Shown here one piece after another: positions 35,458 to 44,317 of a DNA stretch of 64,000 bases (the stretch's first letter is position 1; each line of letters starts with the position of its first letter). The position numbers were made by a program, and so were the translations under genes. Source of the stretch: Nostoc sp. 'Peltigera membranacea cyanobiont' N6 (GTDB taxonomy: Bacteria > Cyanobacteriota > Cyanobacteriia > Cyanobacteriales > Nostocaceae); NCBI RefSeq assembly GCF_002949735.1, contig NZ_CP026681.1, forward strand, positions 2,976,001 to 3,040,000. The letters run 5' to 3'. Under the pieces are notes generated by a model. It was given only the letters and a program-made list of their open reading frames with translations. It had not been told where the DNA came from and ran no database searches.

Positions 35458-37683
35458 ATGTTACCTAAACCTAAAAAGCACTGGACTCCTTCAAATTGGG
35501 CAAGTTGGAAGCCTTTTGGTATCGGCGAACAGTACCCCAACAATTTTTGGGAGGTATTTCGCGCAATCTGGCTGTCTCGTGACAAACTACCTTATGCGTG
35601 GAATATTCTCGATAAAGGTGTCTGCGATGGTTGCGCTCTCGGAACAACTGGGATGAAGGATTGGACTTTAGATGGGATTCATCTCTGCAATGTGCGGTTG
35701 CGGCTATTGCGGATGAATACGATGCCAGCTTTTGACCCTGTGCTATTGGAGGATGTCTCGCAGTTGCAGAAGCAAAAAAGTGCCCAATTACGCGACTTGG
35801 GAAGACTCCCTTATCCGATGATTCGTGAACGAGGGGAAAAAGGCTTTCGTCGTGTTAGTTGGGATGAAGCTTTAGGGGTGATTAGCGATCGCATCCACTC
35901 CACAACACCAGATCGCCTCAGTTTTTATGTTACCAGTCGCGGTACTGTCAACGAAACTTATTATGCTACCCAAAAAGCTGTCCGAGCAATGGGCAGCAAT
36001 AATATTGATAACGCTGCCCGCATTTGCCATTCTCCCAGTACAGCAGGACTAAAAGCTGCTTTGGGTGCTGGTGCTACCACCTGTTCTTATAAAGACTGGA
36101 TTGGTACTGATTTATTAGTCTTCATTGGCTCTAATGTTGCCAATAATCAGCCTGTTACCGTTAAGTATCTCCATTACGCCAAGAAAGCTGGCACAAAAAT
36201 TGTAGTTATTAATACTTACCGCGAACCAGGAATGGAGCGCTACTGGGTTCCCTCAATTGTAGAAAGTGCCGTTTTCGGTACAAAGTTTGCCGAAGACTTC
36301 TTCTTAATTAACATGGGTGGGGATATAGCATTTTTAAATGGCACTATTAAACATATAATTGCTAACAACTGGGTAGACCAGTCATTTATAGATTTACACA
36401 CAGTTGGCTTTGCTGAACTCAAAGCATCGTTAGAAAGCCAATCTTGGGAAGAATTAGAGCGGCTTTCTGGAACATCCCGCGAGTCAATGTACGCTTTTGC
36501 CAAAATGGTCAAAGAAGCGAATAAAGCCGTATTTGTTTGGAGTATGGGCATTACTCAGCATGAATGCGGTGAAGATAATGTGCGAAGTATTATTAATTTA
36601 GCTCTCACCAAAGGTTTTGTCGGTCGGGAAGGCTGCGGTTTAATGCCAATTCGCGGACACTCTGGGGTGCAGGGTGGTGCAGAGATGGGATGTTACGCGA
36701 CAGTATTTCCTGGTGGTAAACTTATCACTCCAGAAAATGCTGCCCAATTGAGTCAGGATTGGGGCTTTGATGTGCCAGCAAGTAAAGGTTTAATTGCTCC
36801 AGAAATGATTAATGCCGCACATCAGGGCGAATTAGATGTGTTGGTTTCTGTGGGCGGGAATTTTTTAGAAGTGCTGCCAGAACCAGATTATGTGGAAGCC
36901 GCGCTGAAGAAAATACCACTGCGGGTACATATAGATATTGTTCTCTCCAGCCAAATGTTGGTGGAACCTGCTGATACTGTGGTGCTTTTACCTGCGACGA
37001 CTCGCTACGAAATACCAGGAGGAGTCACAGAAACTAACACCGAACGCCGGGTAATTTTCAGTCCAGAAATTCCGGGGCAGCGCATTGGGGAAGCGCGTCC
37101 AGAGTGGGAAGTCTTTTTAGAATTGGCAAGGCGGGTAAAACCAGATTTGGCAGATAAGCTAGCTTTTGCTGACACAGCTGCTATCCGTCAAGAAATTGCT
37201 CAAGTTGTCCCGCAATATGCCGGTATTCAACATTTACAGCAAGCTGGCGATCAATTTCAATATGGTGGCTCACATTTGTGCTTTGGTTGGAACTTCCCTA
37301 CAGCCGATGGTAAGGCACATTTTGGCGTATTATTGCCACGCCAAAGAGAATTACCAGAAGGTTATTTCTTAGTAGCAACGCGCCGAGGCAAACAATTTAA
37401 TAGTATGGTGCAGGAACGCAAGGATGCAATTACTGGGGCAATGCGAGAGGCGGTGCTAATCAATGCTGCTGATGCTGCACAGTTGGATTTAAAAGATGGG
37501 GATAAGGTAATTCTCAAGAATGATTTAGGTGAGTTGTTGTGTCAAGTCTATATTGCGCCAATTCAGTCAGGAAACTTGCAAGTACATTGGCCAGAAGGGA
37601 ATGTGTTATTAGATAAAAGTAAGCGATCGCTTGAAGGTGTTCCTGATTATAATGCGATCGCACGGTTGGAAAAACAAACCTAA
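35458..37683 (+). CDS. FdhF/YdeP-family molybdopterin oxidoreductase
   Basis: A 741-residue enzyme of the molybdopterin oxidoreductase superfamily. The N-terminus has GVCDGCALGTTGMKDW and HLCNVRLRL, the Cys pattern typical of YdeP relatives. ARICHSPSTAG places Cys190-His191 where E. coli FdhF has selenocysteine-His, so Cys is the likely metal ligand. A molydopterin-binding dinucleotide domain ends the protein (about 630-735). Oxidation of formate or a related small substrate in the cytoplasm is suggested by family, not proven. FdhD, which such enzymes need, lies 1.6 kb downstream on the same strand. No electron-transfer subunits are present. Confidence 0.88.
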   Translation: MLPKPKKHWTPSNWASWKPFGIGEQYPNNFWEVFRAIWLSRDKLPYAWNILDKGVCDGCALGTTGMKDWTLDGIHLCNVRLRLLRMNTMPAFDPVLLEDVSQLQKQKSAQLRDLGRLPYPMIRERGEKGFRRVSWDEALGVISDRIHSTTPDRLSFYVTSRGTVNETYYATQKAVRAMGSNNIDNAARICHSPSTAGLKAALGAGATTCSYKDWIGTDLLVFIGSNVANNQPVTVKYLHYAKKAGTKIVVINTYREPGMERYWVPSIVESAVFGTKFAEDFFLINMGGDIAFLNGTIKHIIANNWVDQSFIDLHTVGFAELKASLESQSWEELERLSGTSRESMYAFAKMVKEANKAVFVWSMGITQHECGEDNVRSIINLALTKGFVGREGCGLMPIRGHSGVQGGAEMGCYATVFPGGKLITPENAAQLSQDWGFDVPASKGLIAPEMINAAHQGELDVLVSVGGNFLEVLPEPDYVEAALKKIPLRVHIDIVLSSQMLVEPADTVVLLPATTRYEIPGGVTETNTERRVIFSPEIPGQRIGEARPEWEVFLELARRVKPDLADKLAFADTAAIRQEIAQVVPQYAGIQHLQQAGDQFQYGGSHLCFGWNFPTADGKAHFGVLLPRQRELPEGYFLVATRRGKQFNSMVQERKDAITGAMREAVLINAADAAQLDLKDGDKVILKNDLGELLCQVYIAPIQSGNLQVHWPEGNVLLDKSKRSLEGVPDYNAIARLEKQT

Positions 37684-37702
37684 TATTACCGCTTTCCCTC
37701 TT

Positions 37703-37842
37703 ATATCATGTCTGGATAAATACTTGTCATTACGAACGCAGCGATAGCGAAGTGAAGTAATCGCAGAGTCCGCAGCGATTGCTTCGTTCCACTCCGTTTC
37801 ACTCGCAATGACATATCGTAAGTGATTAAGCGGACTTGGTAT
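37703..37842. mobile_element. Small inverted-repeat element, family B-related
   Basis: Left end ATATCATGTCTGGAT; right end inverse ATACCAAGTCCGCTTAAT, an imperfect match to the family B ends. The inner palindrome is different: GTCATTACGAACGCAGCGA with TCGCAATGAC. This inner repeat type is common in cyanobacteria and may have been inserted in or exchanged for the family B core. Confidence 0.6.
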
Positions 37843-37965
37843 TACACTATTTCAATGCGGAAGGACAGTTAATGCCTACACCTGAAGAAATTGCACAGTG
37901 GGAAACGGAACACGCCGAATAGGATTAGCAATTATTATTCCACTGGCATCAAATTCATATTAGGA

Positions 37966-39147
37966 TCATTTATTCTCAACAACTTCTATACCTGTCCTAG
38001 CTACTGATTTAATATCAACACCCTGAGCGTTTAGCAGCACTATTATAGTAGTATTTTGATTGGGGAGATATGCCAGCAATGTTGTGAAGCCATAAGCTAT
38101 ACCACTATGGCCAATTGCTTTTTCCATAGGAGATGAGAAGCGTTCTACACCTAACCCATAGCTATAGCTTTCGCCATTATCTTTAAATTTCAGCATTTCT
38201 TTCATCATCTTTGACGAAAGTAAGCTTTTTTTGACAAATAGCGCTTTAGCGAACTTGGCTAAATCCTCTGCTGTTGAAACCAATCCACCATCTCCCAAAC
38301 CATTGCCATCATTGACATCGGCGTAGCTATCTAGCTTACCATCCTTATTGCGATCGCTATAACCTGTAGCTACTTCGCCAATTGTCGGTTCGCGCAATTC
38401 TGTGAAGGTATGTTTTAATCCCAATGGTTTTAAAATCTGACTGCGGATTGCTTGGGCGAGAGTTCCCCTAGTGATATTTTCAACAATCAGTTCCAAAAGA
38501 ATGTAGTTGCAATCAGTATAAATAAATTTTTCTCCGGGATTTGCCTTTGGTTCTTCTTGGTACATATACGGAATAGCTTCTCTGGCTGTCCAAGGCTGCG
38601 AGCGACTTCTTTTTGCAGTAGCTTGAATAAACTCTTTTGTATCTAGGTATTCAGCAACACCACTGGTATGGTTGAGCAATTGACGAACTGTAATTTTATC
38701 GCTGTTGACAATATGAGGAGTGATGTCTCTTGGTAAGTATGTTGCGATCGCCCGATCTAATCCTATCTTCCCTTGCTCTACTAATTTCAGCACAACCACC
38801 GCCATAAAAGTTTTACTCATACTGGCGATGGAAAAACCATCCGTGGTTTTCATCCGGGTTTTTGTTGACAAGCTATTGACACCAGATGCTCCCACCCAAG
38901 AACCTTTGGGTGTAGAAATATACATTACTGCGCCAGGAATTTTTTCTTCAACAACTATCTCATTTAAGAGTGTCTGTAGTTGAGAACTTTTTCCGACGGT
39001 GGAGGTAGACATGATTTGTTTAGCAAAAGATTTTTCAATTACTTTTTGACTAATGTTATTACCCACTAGATATCCTGCTAAACCAAGAGAAATCACAAAG
39101 ACTATTGCAAATAAAATTTTCCTGAAAGCCAAAAATTTTAGGTTCAT
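37966..39147 (-). CDS. Serine hydrolase, class C beta-lactamase/DD-peptidase-like
   Basis: About 393 residues from the ATG at 39147, which has AGGAAG upstream; the longer start at 39174 lacks one. An N-terminal hydrophobic segment (about 8-28) is a signal or anchor. The catalytic motifs are SMSK (nucleophile Ser and Lys, near residue 110), YTDCNY in place of the Tyr-x-Asn motif, and HSGIAYG for the third. This is the beta-lactamase family (PF00144), whose members cleave peptidoglycan peptides, esters or amides. True beta-lactamase activity cannot be inferred. It lies on the opposite strand between the FdhF/YdeP and FdhD genes. Confidence 0.85.
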   Translation of the reverse strand: MNLKFLAFRKILFAIVFVISLGLAGYLVGNNISQKVIEKSFAKQIMSTSTVGKSSQLQTLLNEIVVEEKIPGAVMYISTPKGSWVGASGVNSLSTKTRMKTTDGFSIASMSKTFMAVVVLKLVEQGKIGLDRAIATYLPRDITPHIVNSDKITVRQLLNHTSGVAEYLDTKEFIQATAKRSRSQPWTAREAIPYMYQEEPKANPGEKFIYTDCNYILLELIVENITRGTLAQAIRSQILKPLGLKHTFTELREPTIGEVATGYSDRNKDGKLDSYADVNDGNGLGDGGLVSTAEDLAKFAKALFVKKSLLSSKMMKEMLKFKDNGESYSYGLGVERFSSPMEKAIGHSGIAYGFTTLLAYLPNQNTTIIVLLNAQGVDIKSVARTGIEVVENK

Positions 39148-39289
39148 TTTACTTCCTAAACAGAAACCTAGCAATTTAGTTCAACTGAACAAAGTAGTTG
39201 GTGAGCATCAAAGAGACATCTGATATACAAATAGCATTACTCTGTTTCCAGATTAGTATCAAAATTTCAATTTACCAACTCTCATAAAT

Positions 39290-40138
39290 ATGACAATGCA
39301 AACTAAAAGCAAAACCCAAGCCACTGTTTGGGTAATGGAAAAAGGTCAAGTCCGGCCTCGTTTAGATCATCTCACTACTGAGGAACCTTTGGAAATTCGC
39401 CTTACCCCTTTCCAGAAGACGGTAGCTGTAACAATGCGAACACCAGGGGCAGATTTTGAACTAGCAGCTGGTTTTCTCTACAGTGAAGGAGTGGTTAGCC
39501 GCAGAGAAGATATCCGACGGATAAGCTACTGCGTTGATGAATTAGTAGATGGCGAGCAACGCCATAATATCGTAAATGTAGAATTGCGGGATGGGTTGAT
39601 TCCAGACTTACAGCCTTTGGAACGTCATTTTTACACTAGTAGCGCCTGTGGGGTGTGTGGTAAAGCTAGCCTTGAGGCTTTGCGTCTGCGGGGATGTCCG
39701 ATGATTCCTTCTGGGCCAACGGTAACACCTGAAATCGTATACAGCTTACCTGATAAGCTCCGCGCGGCTCAAGGTATCTTCAGGGCTACAGGAGGTTTGC
39801 ACGCTGCGGCTATCTTCGATACTCAAGGAAATTTATTGAACCTGCGGGAGGATGTTGGGCGACACAATGCTTTGGATAAATTGATTGGTTCAGCTTTTCT
39901 CAGTGACGAGTTGCCTTTAAATAATTGTATTGTCTTAGTGAGCGGACGCTCTAGTTTTGAAATTTTGCAAAAGTCTACAACTGCTGGAGTTCCCATTGTT
40001 TGTTCTGTTTCCGCTCCCAGTAGTTTAGCAGTGTCTGTCGCCAAAGAATTTGGGATTACCCTAATTGGATTTTTGCGCGGAGAACGGTTCAATATTTACA
40101 CTGGTTTACAAAGAATAAACACCCTAGAGCAACAGTAG
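39290..40138 (+). CDS. fdhD: Formate dehydrogenase accessory sulfurtransferase FdhD
   Basis: A 282-residue protein with the FdhD signature SSACGVCGKAS (about residues 120-130), whose Cys residues carry the sulfur passed from a desulfurase to the molybdenum cofactor. Other marks are RTPGADFELAAGFLYSEG, RATGGLHAAAIF, REDVGRHNALDKLIG and SGRSSFEILQK. It works in the cytoplasm. It supports the FdhF/YdeP enzyme encoded at 35458, the likely client. A convergent gene follows after 63 bases. Confidence 0.93.
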   Translation: MTMQTKSKTQATVWVMEKGQVRPRLDHLTTEEPLEIRLTPFQKTVAVTMRTPGADFELAAGFLYSEGVVSRREDIRRISYCVDELVDGEQRHNIVNVELRDGLIPDLQPLERHFYTSSACGVCGKASLEALRLRGCPMIPSGPTVTPEIVYSLPDKLRAAQGIFRATGGLHAAAIFDTQGNLLNLREDVGRHNALDKLIGSAFLSDELPLNNCIVLVSGRSSFEILQKSTTAGVPIVCSVSAPSSLAVSVAKEFGITLIGFLRGERFNIYTGLQRINTLEQQ

Positions 40139-40201
40139 ACTCTCAAACCTCCATTCAATCATTTTTTGTACCTAAGATTATATTTAGGATTTGTCTAATG
40201 A

Positions 40202-41857
40202 CTAATGAATTTTCATCAAATATTGTGTCAATGTAAACGCATCTACACCCAATTCAGTCCGCTCTTGGGCGGCTATTATACCTGCTTGGGAATGCCACCA
40301 AGCAGCAGTTGCTACTATATCTTCTACGGGAATCTGTTTAGTTGCTGCTTGCGCCAACAATCCACCCAGTAGCCCAGTTAACACGTCACCGCTACCGCCA
40401 CGCGCCAGGGCGGGTGTACTTTCAGCAACGATCCAAACACCACCTTGAGGGTTTGCGATCGCAGTTCTTGCCCCTTTCAACAACACCACCGCTCCACTTT
40501 GCGCTGCTGCTTCCTGTACTGCTTTCACCCTGTCATCTTTGGCATCGGCGACATCAGGAAACAATCGCTGGAATTCGCCAGTGTGGGGTGTGAGTACGGT
40601 TACGGCAAGACGTTTTTTTAAAGTAGCGATCGCTCCCATTTGTGCGAGGATATTTAAACCATCGGCATCGAGAATCAAAGGGCGATCGCTCTTAATTACC
40701 TCTTGGACAACGGGAGTAGCATCTCGTGTTAAACCGGGGCCACAAGCGATCGCATTAAAGGAACTCAGATCGGTGTTTTCTGGTAATTGTAGGTGAGCAA
40801 TGGCTCCACTTTCCGTCTCTGGACAACCGACAATTAGCGCTTCTGGCAAGTGTGACACCAAAAGAGATTTCAACGATTCGGGTACGGCAATGGAAAGCAT
40901 CCCCACACCACTAGCCCTAGCACCCAAACCAGTTAAAATTGCTCCACCTGCATAGCGCCGCGAACCACAAATCAACAGTAAATGTCCTTCCTGATATTTG
41001 TGGGTAACTGGTGGACGAGGTAGGGGTAGAGTAGCGAGTGCCATTGCTGGCGTAATGCGTTTAATCCTGGGTGCATCTTTTAAAACAGCTTCTACATCAG
41101 CTAAAGGAATATCAAAATCGATTAACTCAGCTTTGCCGAGATATTCCAGCGCCCGATCTTGGAAGAAAGCTAGTTTCCATAAACCTAAACAAAAAGTATG
41201 AGTAGCGCGAATGGCAGTTCCTAATACAACGCCAGTGTCGGTGTGTAAACCTGAAGGTAAATCGATACTATAAATTGGCACAGACAATTCATTTAGCTGA
41301 TTAATTGCAGAGGCGATGGGATCGGTGAGGTTTTTTTCTAAACCAAACCCAAACAAGCCATCAATCAACAAATCAGAATCTGGCAGTTGCTCAATTGTTT
41401 GATAAATTGGAATGCCCAAACTTTTAGCATATTGTAAGTGCTGTGAAGTTAATTCCTTAAGCTTAGAGAAAGGAGAATAAATCCAAACCTCATCCCCGCG
41501 AAAGTATAATTCACGGGCTACTACTAAAGCATCCGCGCCATTATGACCGGGGCCAACAAGAATTCCGACACGATATCCCCTTTTTAAAGAGATGTTTGAA
41601 GGAACATAGCCTCCCTTATTAAGGTGAGCCAGCGCCGTCTTCTCCCAAGGGGAGACGCTAAGGGCGATGGGATCTCTCCAAGTGGAGCGACTGGCGTGGG
41701 TTGGGGGGATCTCTTGAATGCGACGAGCAATTAATCCCGCCACCTTTTCCATCAAAGCTACTACAGGCATTCCCGCAGCAAAGATGCGATCTTCAATATC
41801 GTGCATTTGCCCAGCAGTTACTACCACTTGCGAAATTTTTTCTTGCCTATTCTGCAT
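40202..41857 (-). CDS. nnr: Bifunctional NAD(P)H-hydrate epimerase/dehydratase
   Basis: A 551-residue fusion repairing damaged NAD(P)HX. The N-terminal YjeF_N epimerase carries VGPGHNGADALVVARELY and SIDLPSGLHTDTG. The C-terminal ADP/ATP-dependent dehydratase carries GHLLLICGSRRYAGGAIL, DADGLNIL, VLTPHTGEFQRLF and the nucleotide signature GGSGDVLTGLLGG (near residue 505). Between RRIQEIPP (about 50) and the GYRVGILVGPGHNG stretch sits an extra segment of about 40 residues (THASRSTWRDPIALSV and onward) that reads like translated repeat DNA. It keeps the frame. Start ATG at 41857 begins MQNRQEKISQVVVT. Confidence 0.9.
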   Translation of the reverse strand: MQNRQEKISQVVVTAGQMHDIEDRIFAAGMPVVALMEKVAGLIARRIQEIPPTHASRSTWRDPIALSVSPWEKTALAHLNKGGYVPSNISLKRGYRVGILVGPGHNGADALVVARELYFRGDEVWIYSPFSKLKELTSQHLQYAKSLGIPIYQTIEQLPDSDLLIDGLFGFGLEKNLTDPIASAINQLNELSVPIYSIDLPSGLHTDTGVVLGTAIRATHTFCLGLWKLAFFQDRALEYLGKAELIDFDIPLADVEAVLKDAPRIKRITPAMALATLPLPRPPVTHKYQEGHLLLICGSRRYAGGAILTGLGARASGVGMLSIAVPESLKSLLVSHLPEALIVGCPETESGAIAHLQLPENTDLSSFNAIACGPGLTRDATPVVQEVIKSDRPLILDADGLNILAQMGAIATLKKRLAVTVLTPHTGEFQRLFPDVADAKDDRVKAVQEAAAQSGAVVLLKGARTAIANPQGGVWIVAESTPALARGGSGDVLTGLLGGLLAQAATKQIPVEDIVATAAWWHSQAGIIAAQERTELGVDAFTLTQYLMKIH

Positions 41858-41891
41858 TAGTGTTGATTCCTGTTGAGGGTAGCGGGGCCTT

Positions 41892-42059
41892 TAGAGGATG
41901 TTTGAAAAGTCCTCTCATTGGTAGCAAAACATTTCAGATCCCCCTAAATCCCCCTTAAAAAGGGGGACTTTTATTCCGATTCCCCCCTTAAAAAGGGGGG
42001 CTAGGGGGGATCTCTAAGTGCCTAAAATCACAGCTAAATACTTTTCAAACAACCTCTTA
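41892..42059. mobile_element. Small inverted-repeat element, family E
   Basis: Ends TAGAGGATGTTTGAAAAGT and the inverse TAAGAGGTTGTTTGAAAAGT are near copies. The centre has two palindromes of C and G runs (CCCCCTTAAAAAGGGGG types). This sort of end is frequent in Nostoc. It begins the 1,041-base gene-free stretch 41858-42898. Confidence 0.75.
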
Positions 42060-42169
42060 GACCATACTGAGTTATGAGTTTTAAGATAACTGAAACCTTA
42101 GCAGATTTCAAAACCCTTCATACAAAATAACCGTTAATAGTATCAGGACAAGGAAATTATTTCAAATAA

Positions 42170-42497
42170 CTCCCCTTTATAAGGCAACGGTGTACACACA
42201 AGTCGCAAAAACTTCATCCACCAAAGATTCGCGCTGCATTACGCTGGCGTGACAAAGCTAAAACGCATTTGTTATTTCGGGGTACTCATTTGTTATTTCG
42301 GCATACGCATTTGTTATTTCGGGGTACTCATTTGTTATTTCGGCATACGCATTTGTTATTTCGGCATACTCATTTGTTATTTCGGCATACTCATTTGTTA
42401 TTTCGGCATGTCCATAACACACCCTACGAAACTACTAGAAGAGTTGAAACCTATACTGGTCATACTTGTGTGTACACCGTAGCCTTATAAAGGGGAG
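42170..42497. mobile_element. Inverted-repeat element carrying 21-bp tandem repeats, family F
   Basis: The 34-base ends (42170-42203 and 42464-42497) are inverse copies with one mismatch; they begin CTCCCCTTTATAAGGC and go on to GGTGTACACACAAGT. Between them, seven head-to-tail 21-base units occupy 42266-42412. No convincing gene is present; the open frame through the repeats codes only heptapeptides ICYFGVL, ICYFGIR and ICYFGIL. Confidence 0.8.
42266..42412. repeat. Seven 21-bp tandem repeats
   Basis: The unit is CATTTGTTATTTCGG followed by GGTACT, CATACG or CATACT. Copies start at 42266, 42287, 42308, 42329, 42350, 42371 and 42392. The first fifteen bases are identical in all seven; only the last six differ. 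The first four alternate between GGTACT and CATACG, so a 42-base pair of units was probably duplicated. Confidence 0.92.
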
Positions 42498-42577
42498 GGA
42501 ACCGGATTTTCTGTTTCCACCCTTTACAAGGGGGGATTAAGGGGGGGTAATTCAACTAGCACCTTAAGTTGACACCT

Positions 42578-42824
42578 ATAGGAATCATATTTGATTTTTG
42601 AAAAAATATAAGTATTTGTAGGGTGTGTTAGACGGAACGTCGTAACGCACCATCCCAAGCTGATGGTGCCGTACTCTCCCTGCTAACGCACCCTACCTAA
42701 GATTTCAAAAATCAAATACTAGTAGTCTGTCAAATTCATTTTGACGGTTAGAGAGACGCGATAAATCGCCGTCTCTACAGGAAATTTATCCATCAATTAT
42801 TTATTGACAGACTATTAGTCCTAT
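42578..42824. mobile_element. Family A element copy 3, split by a nested element
   Basis: The left end ATAGGAATCATATTTGATTT and inner arms GTAGGGTGTGTTAG and CTAACGCACCCTAC match copies at 3373 and 34876. The right end is interrupted: AAATCAAATACTA stops at 42721 and GTCCTAT resumes at 42818. Joined, they give the normal family A right end. Confidence 0.8.
42720..42817. mobile_element. Nested TA-flanked element, family C
   Basis: Ends TAGTAGTCTGTCAA and the inverse TAATAGTCTGTCAA differ at one base and include the TA on each side. It interrupts the right end of a family A element. Within it lies GAGACGCGATAAATCGCCGTCTC, the same motif as in the palindrome at 6379-6449. About 94 bases between the two TA dinucleotides. 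Confidence 0.8.
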
Positions 42825-42898
42825 ATGAGCATTGTTATGCCCTTACCACGCGATCTATTTACCTGAAAATAGCTGTAATTAAAAATTATTTGTTGAGT

Positions 42899-44230
42899 CT
42901 ACTTTGTTTCTGCAATTGGTTGCACGCGCAAACCCTCCGTCTCATCAACCGTAGGATTGGCAATCAGCGATTCATTTCCTGTCAGACCGGATGTAATTTC
43001 TACTTCAGTACCATAATCTCGCCCAACGCCAACTTTTTGATAATGTACTGTTTGGTTTTTAGTTATAGTTGCTACCTGTGTACCTTTGGCATCAATGACT
43101 AAAACACTATCAGGCACAACAAAGGGAGGATTAGTGCGGTTAATGGCAAATTTGACACTGGCATACATCCCAGGTCGCAGCGCCCCGTCCAAATTATCGA
43201 TTTTTAGTTGTGTTAGCAAAGTACGAGTATTTGGATCTATGGCGTTGCTAGTACGTACTACTTTACCCGTAAATACTCGTTGTGGTAACTCTCTGACTGT
43301 AATTTGTGCTGTTTGTCCAGTGTTAAGTAAAGCTGATGAACTTTGGGGGACATTCACGTTCACATTTAGGGCATCGTAAGCAGCAATGGTATAAAGGCTG
43401 GTATTTCCAGTATTTGTACTACCATTACCTGATGTAATCAGAACACCTGTATTTACGTTACGGGCTGTGACTACTCCTGCGAAGGGAGCAGTGACTTTCT
43501 TATAAGACTGCAATATGGTATTACGCTGGTAGTTTGCTTGAATGGCGTAGGCGTTAGCTTGGGCTACCTTCACATTGGCAGAGTCAGAACTGATAGTATT
43601 TTGTGCGGCTTCAACGTTGGCCAGGTTCGCCTGATATGCAGCATACTTTGTGTCTGCGTCTTGTTGAGCTACTGCACCTTGCTTGACAAGAACTTGCCAG
43701 CGCTCCCAGCTTTGACGGGCAATTAATAAATTAGCACGGGCTTGCTTCAAATCAGAAACACCTTTAGCTAAACTAGCACGGCTTTGCAGCACGTTAGCTT
43801 GTGCTTGGATTAACTCTGCCTTTGCTTGCAAAACTTGCTGATCTATGTCTGGTGAATCGATTTCTGCTAACAACTGACCAGCGCGGACGCGATCGCCAAT
43901 ATCAGCATACCATCGCCGCAAATACCCAGTACTGCGAGCATAGACGGTGGTTTGATTAAGGGCTACAACACTCCCAGGTAGTTCCAAATTGCTAACACCA
44001 GTAGCGCGACGGGGAGTCATAACGTTAACTGAGGGGATAGTGCTAGCTTCCTTGACTGCTGCTTGTAATTCTGACCTTTGGGTTAACCGAGGCAAAATAC
44101 CTATGGTTAAGAGAGTACCAAAAAAAACAACACCAATTACAGCCCAACCAATTCCACCAATGCCGCGTCTTTGTTTTCTAGAAGTCGTTTCTTGTTCAGA
44201 ATCAGGAGATGGAGGATGTTGAGAATCCAT
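42899..44230 (-). CDS. RND efflux periplasmic adaptor (membrane fusion protein)
   Basis: A 443-residue HlyD/AcrA-like adaptor. A cytoplasmic start is followed by one membrane segment (about 28-48, IGWAVIGVVFFGTLLTIG). A barrel-sandwich half motif (TVYARSTGYLRRWYADIGDR, VRAGQLLAEIDSP) leads into a helical hairpin rich in Ala, Gln and Leu (about 118-215) and the second half APFAGVVTARNVNTG. Beta-barrel and membrane-proximal domains end the protein. It links the inner-membrane pump to an outer-membrane channel, which is not in the window. It lies 87 bases downstream of the pump gene. Confidence 0.92.
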   Translation of the reverse strand: MDSQHPPSPDSEQETTSRKQRRGIGGIGWAVIGVVFFGTLLTIGILPRLTQRSELQAAVKEASTIPSVNVMTPRRATGVSNLELPGSVVALNQTTVYARSTGYLRRWYADIGDRVRAGQLLAEIDSPDIDQQVLQAKAELIQAQANVLQSRASLAKGVSDLKQARANLLIARQSWERWQVLVKQGAVAQQDADTKYAAYQANLANVEAAQNTISSDSANVKVAQANAYAIQANYQRNTILQSYKKVTAPFAGVVTARNVNTGVLITSGNGSTNTGNTSLYTIAAYDALNVNVNVPQSSSALLNTGQTAQITVRELPQRVFTGKVVRTSNAIDPNTRTLLTQLKIDNLDGALRPGMYASVKFAINRTNPPFVVPDSVLVIDAKGTQVATITKNQTVHYQKVGVGRDYGTEVEITSGLTGNESLIANPTVDETEGLRVQPIAETK

Positions 44231-44278
44231 AGTTTAGCTGTCCCATATTATCTAATTTGCATCCATTCAGCAGCTAGA

Positions 44279-44302
44279 GTCATTACCAATGATGGTAATG
44301 AC
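44279..44302. promoter_or_regulatory. Perfect palindrome between pump and adaptor genes
   Basis: GTCATTACC and GGTAATGAC are perfect 9-base arms around AATGAT. It lies in the 87-base gap between the two RND genes. No T-run follows in the direction of transcription, so it is less likely a terminator than an operator or an mRNA processing hairpin. Its function is a guess. Confidence 0.45.
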
Positions 44303-44317
44303 TATTTTGTGAGTTGC

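Noticed and set aside
37872..37922. Sixteen-codon frame (MPTPEEIAQWETEHAE)
   Set aside because: It has a protein-like look and may be a relic of a gene start, but it is too short to support and has no clear ribosome site.
42266..42412. Possible CRISPR array
   Set aside because: Copies are directly adjacent with only a six-base variable tail, so there are no spacers, and no cas genes are near.
42249..42482. Open frame reading ICYFGVL and ICYFGIR heptapeptides
   Set aside because: It is produced by the 21-base tandem array inside an inverted-repeat element; two frames are open at once, there is no ribosome site, and the unit length is a multiple of three, which keeps frames open by chance.
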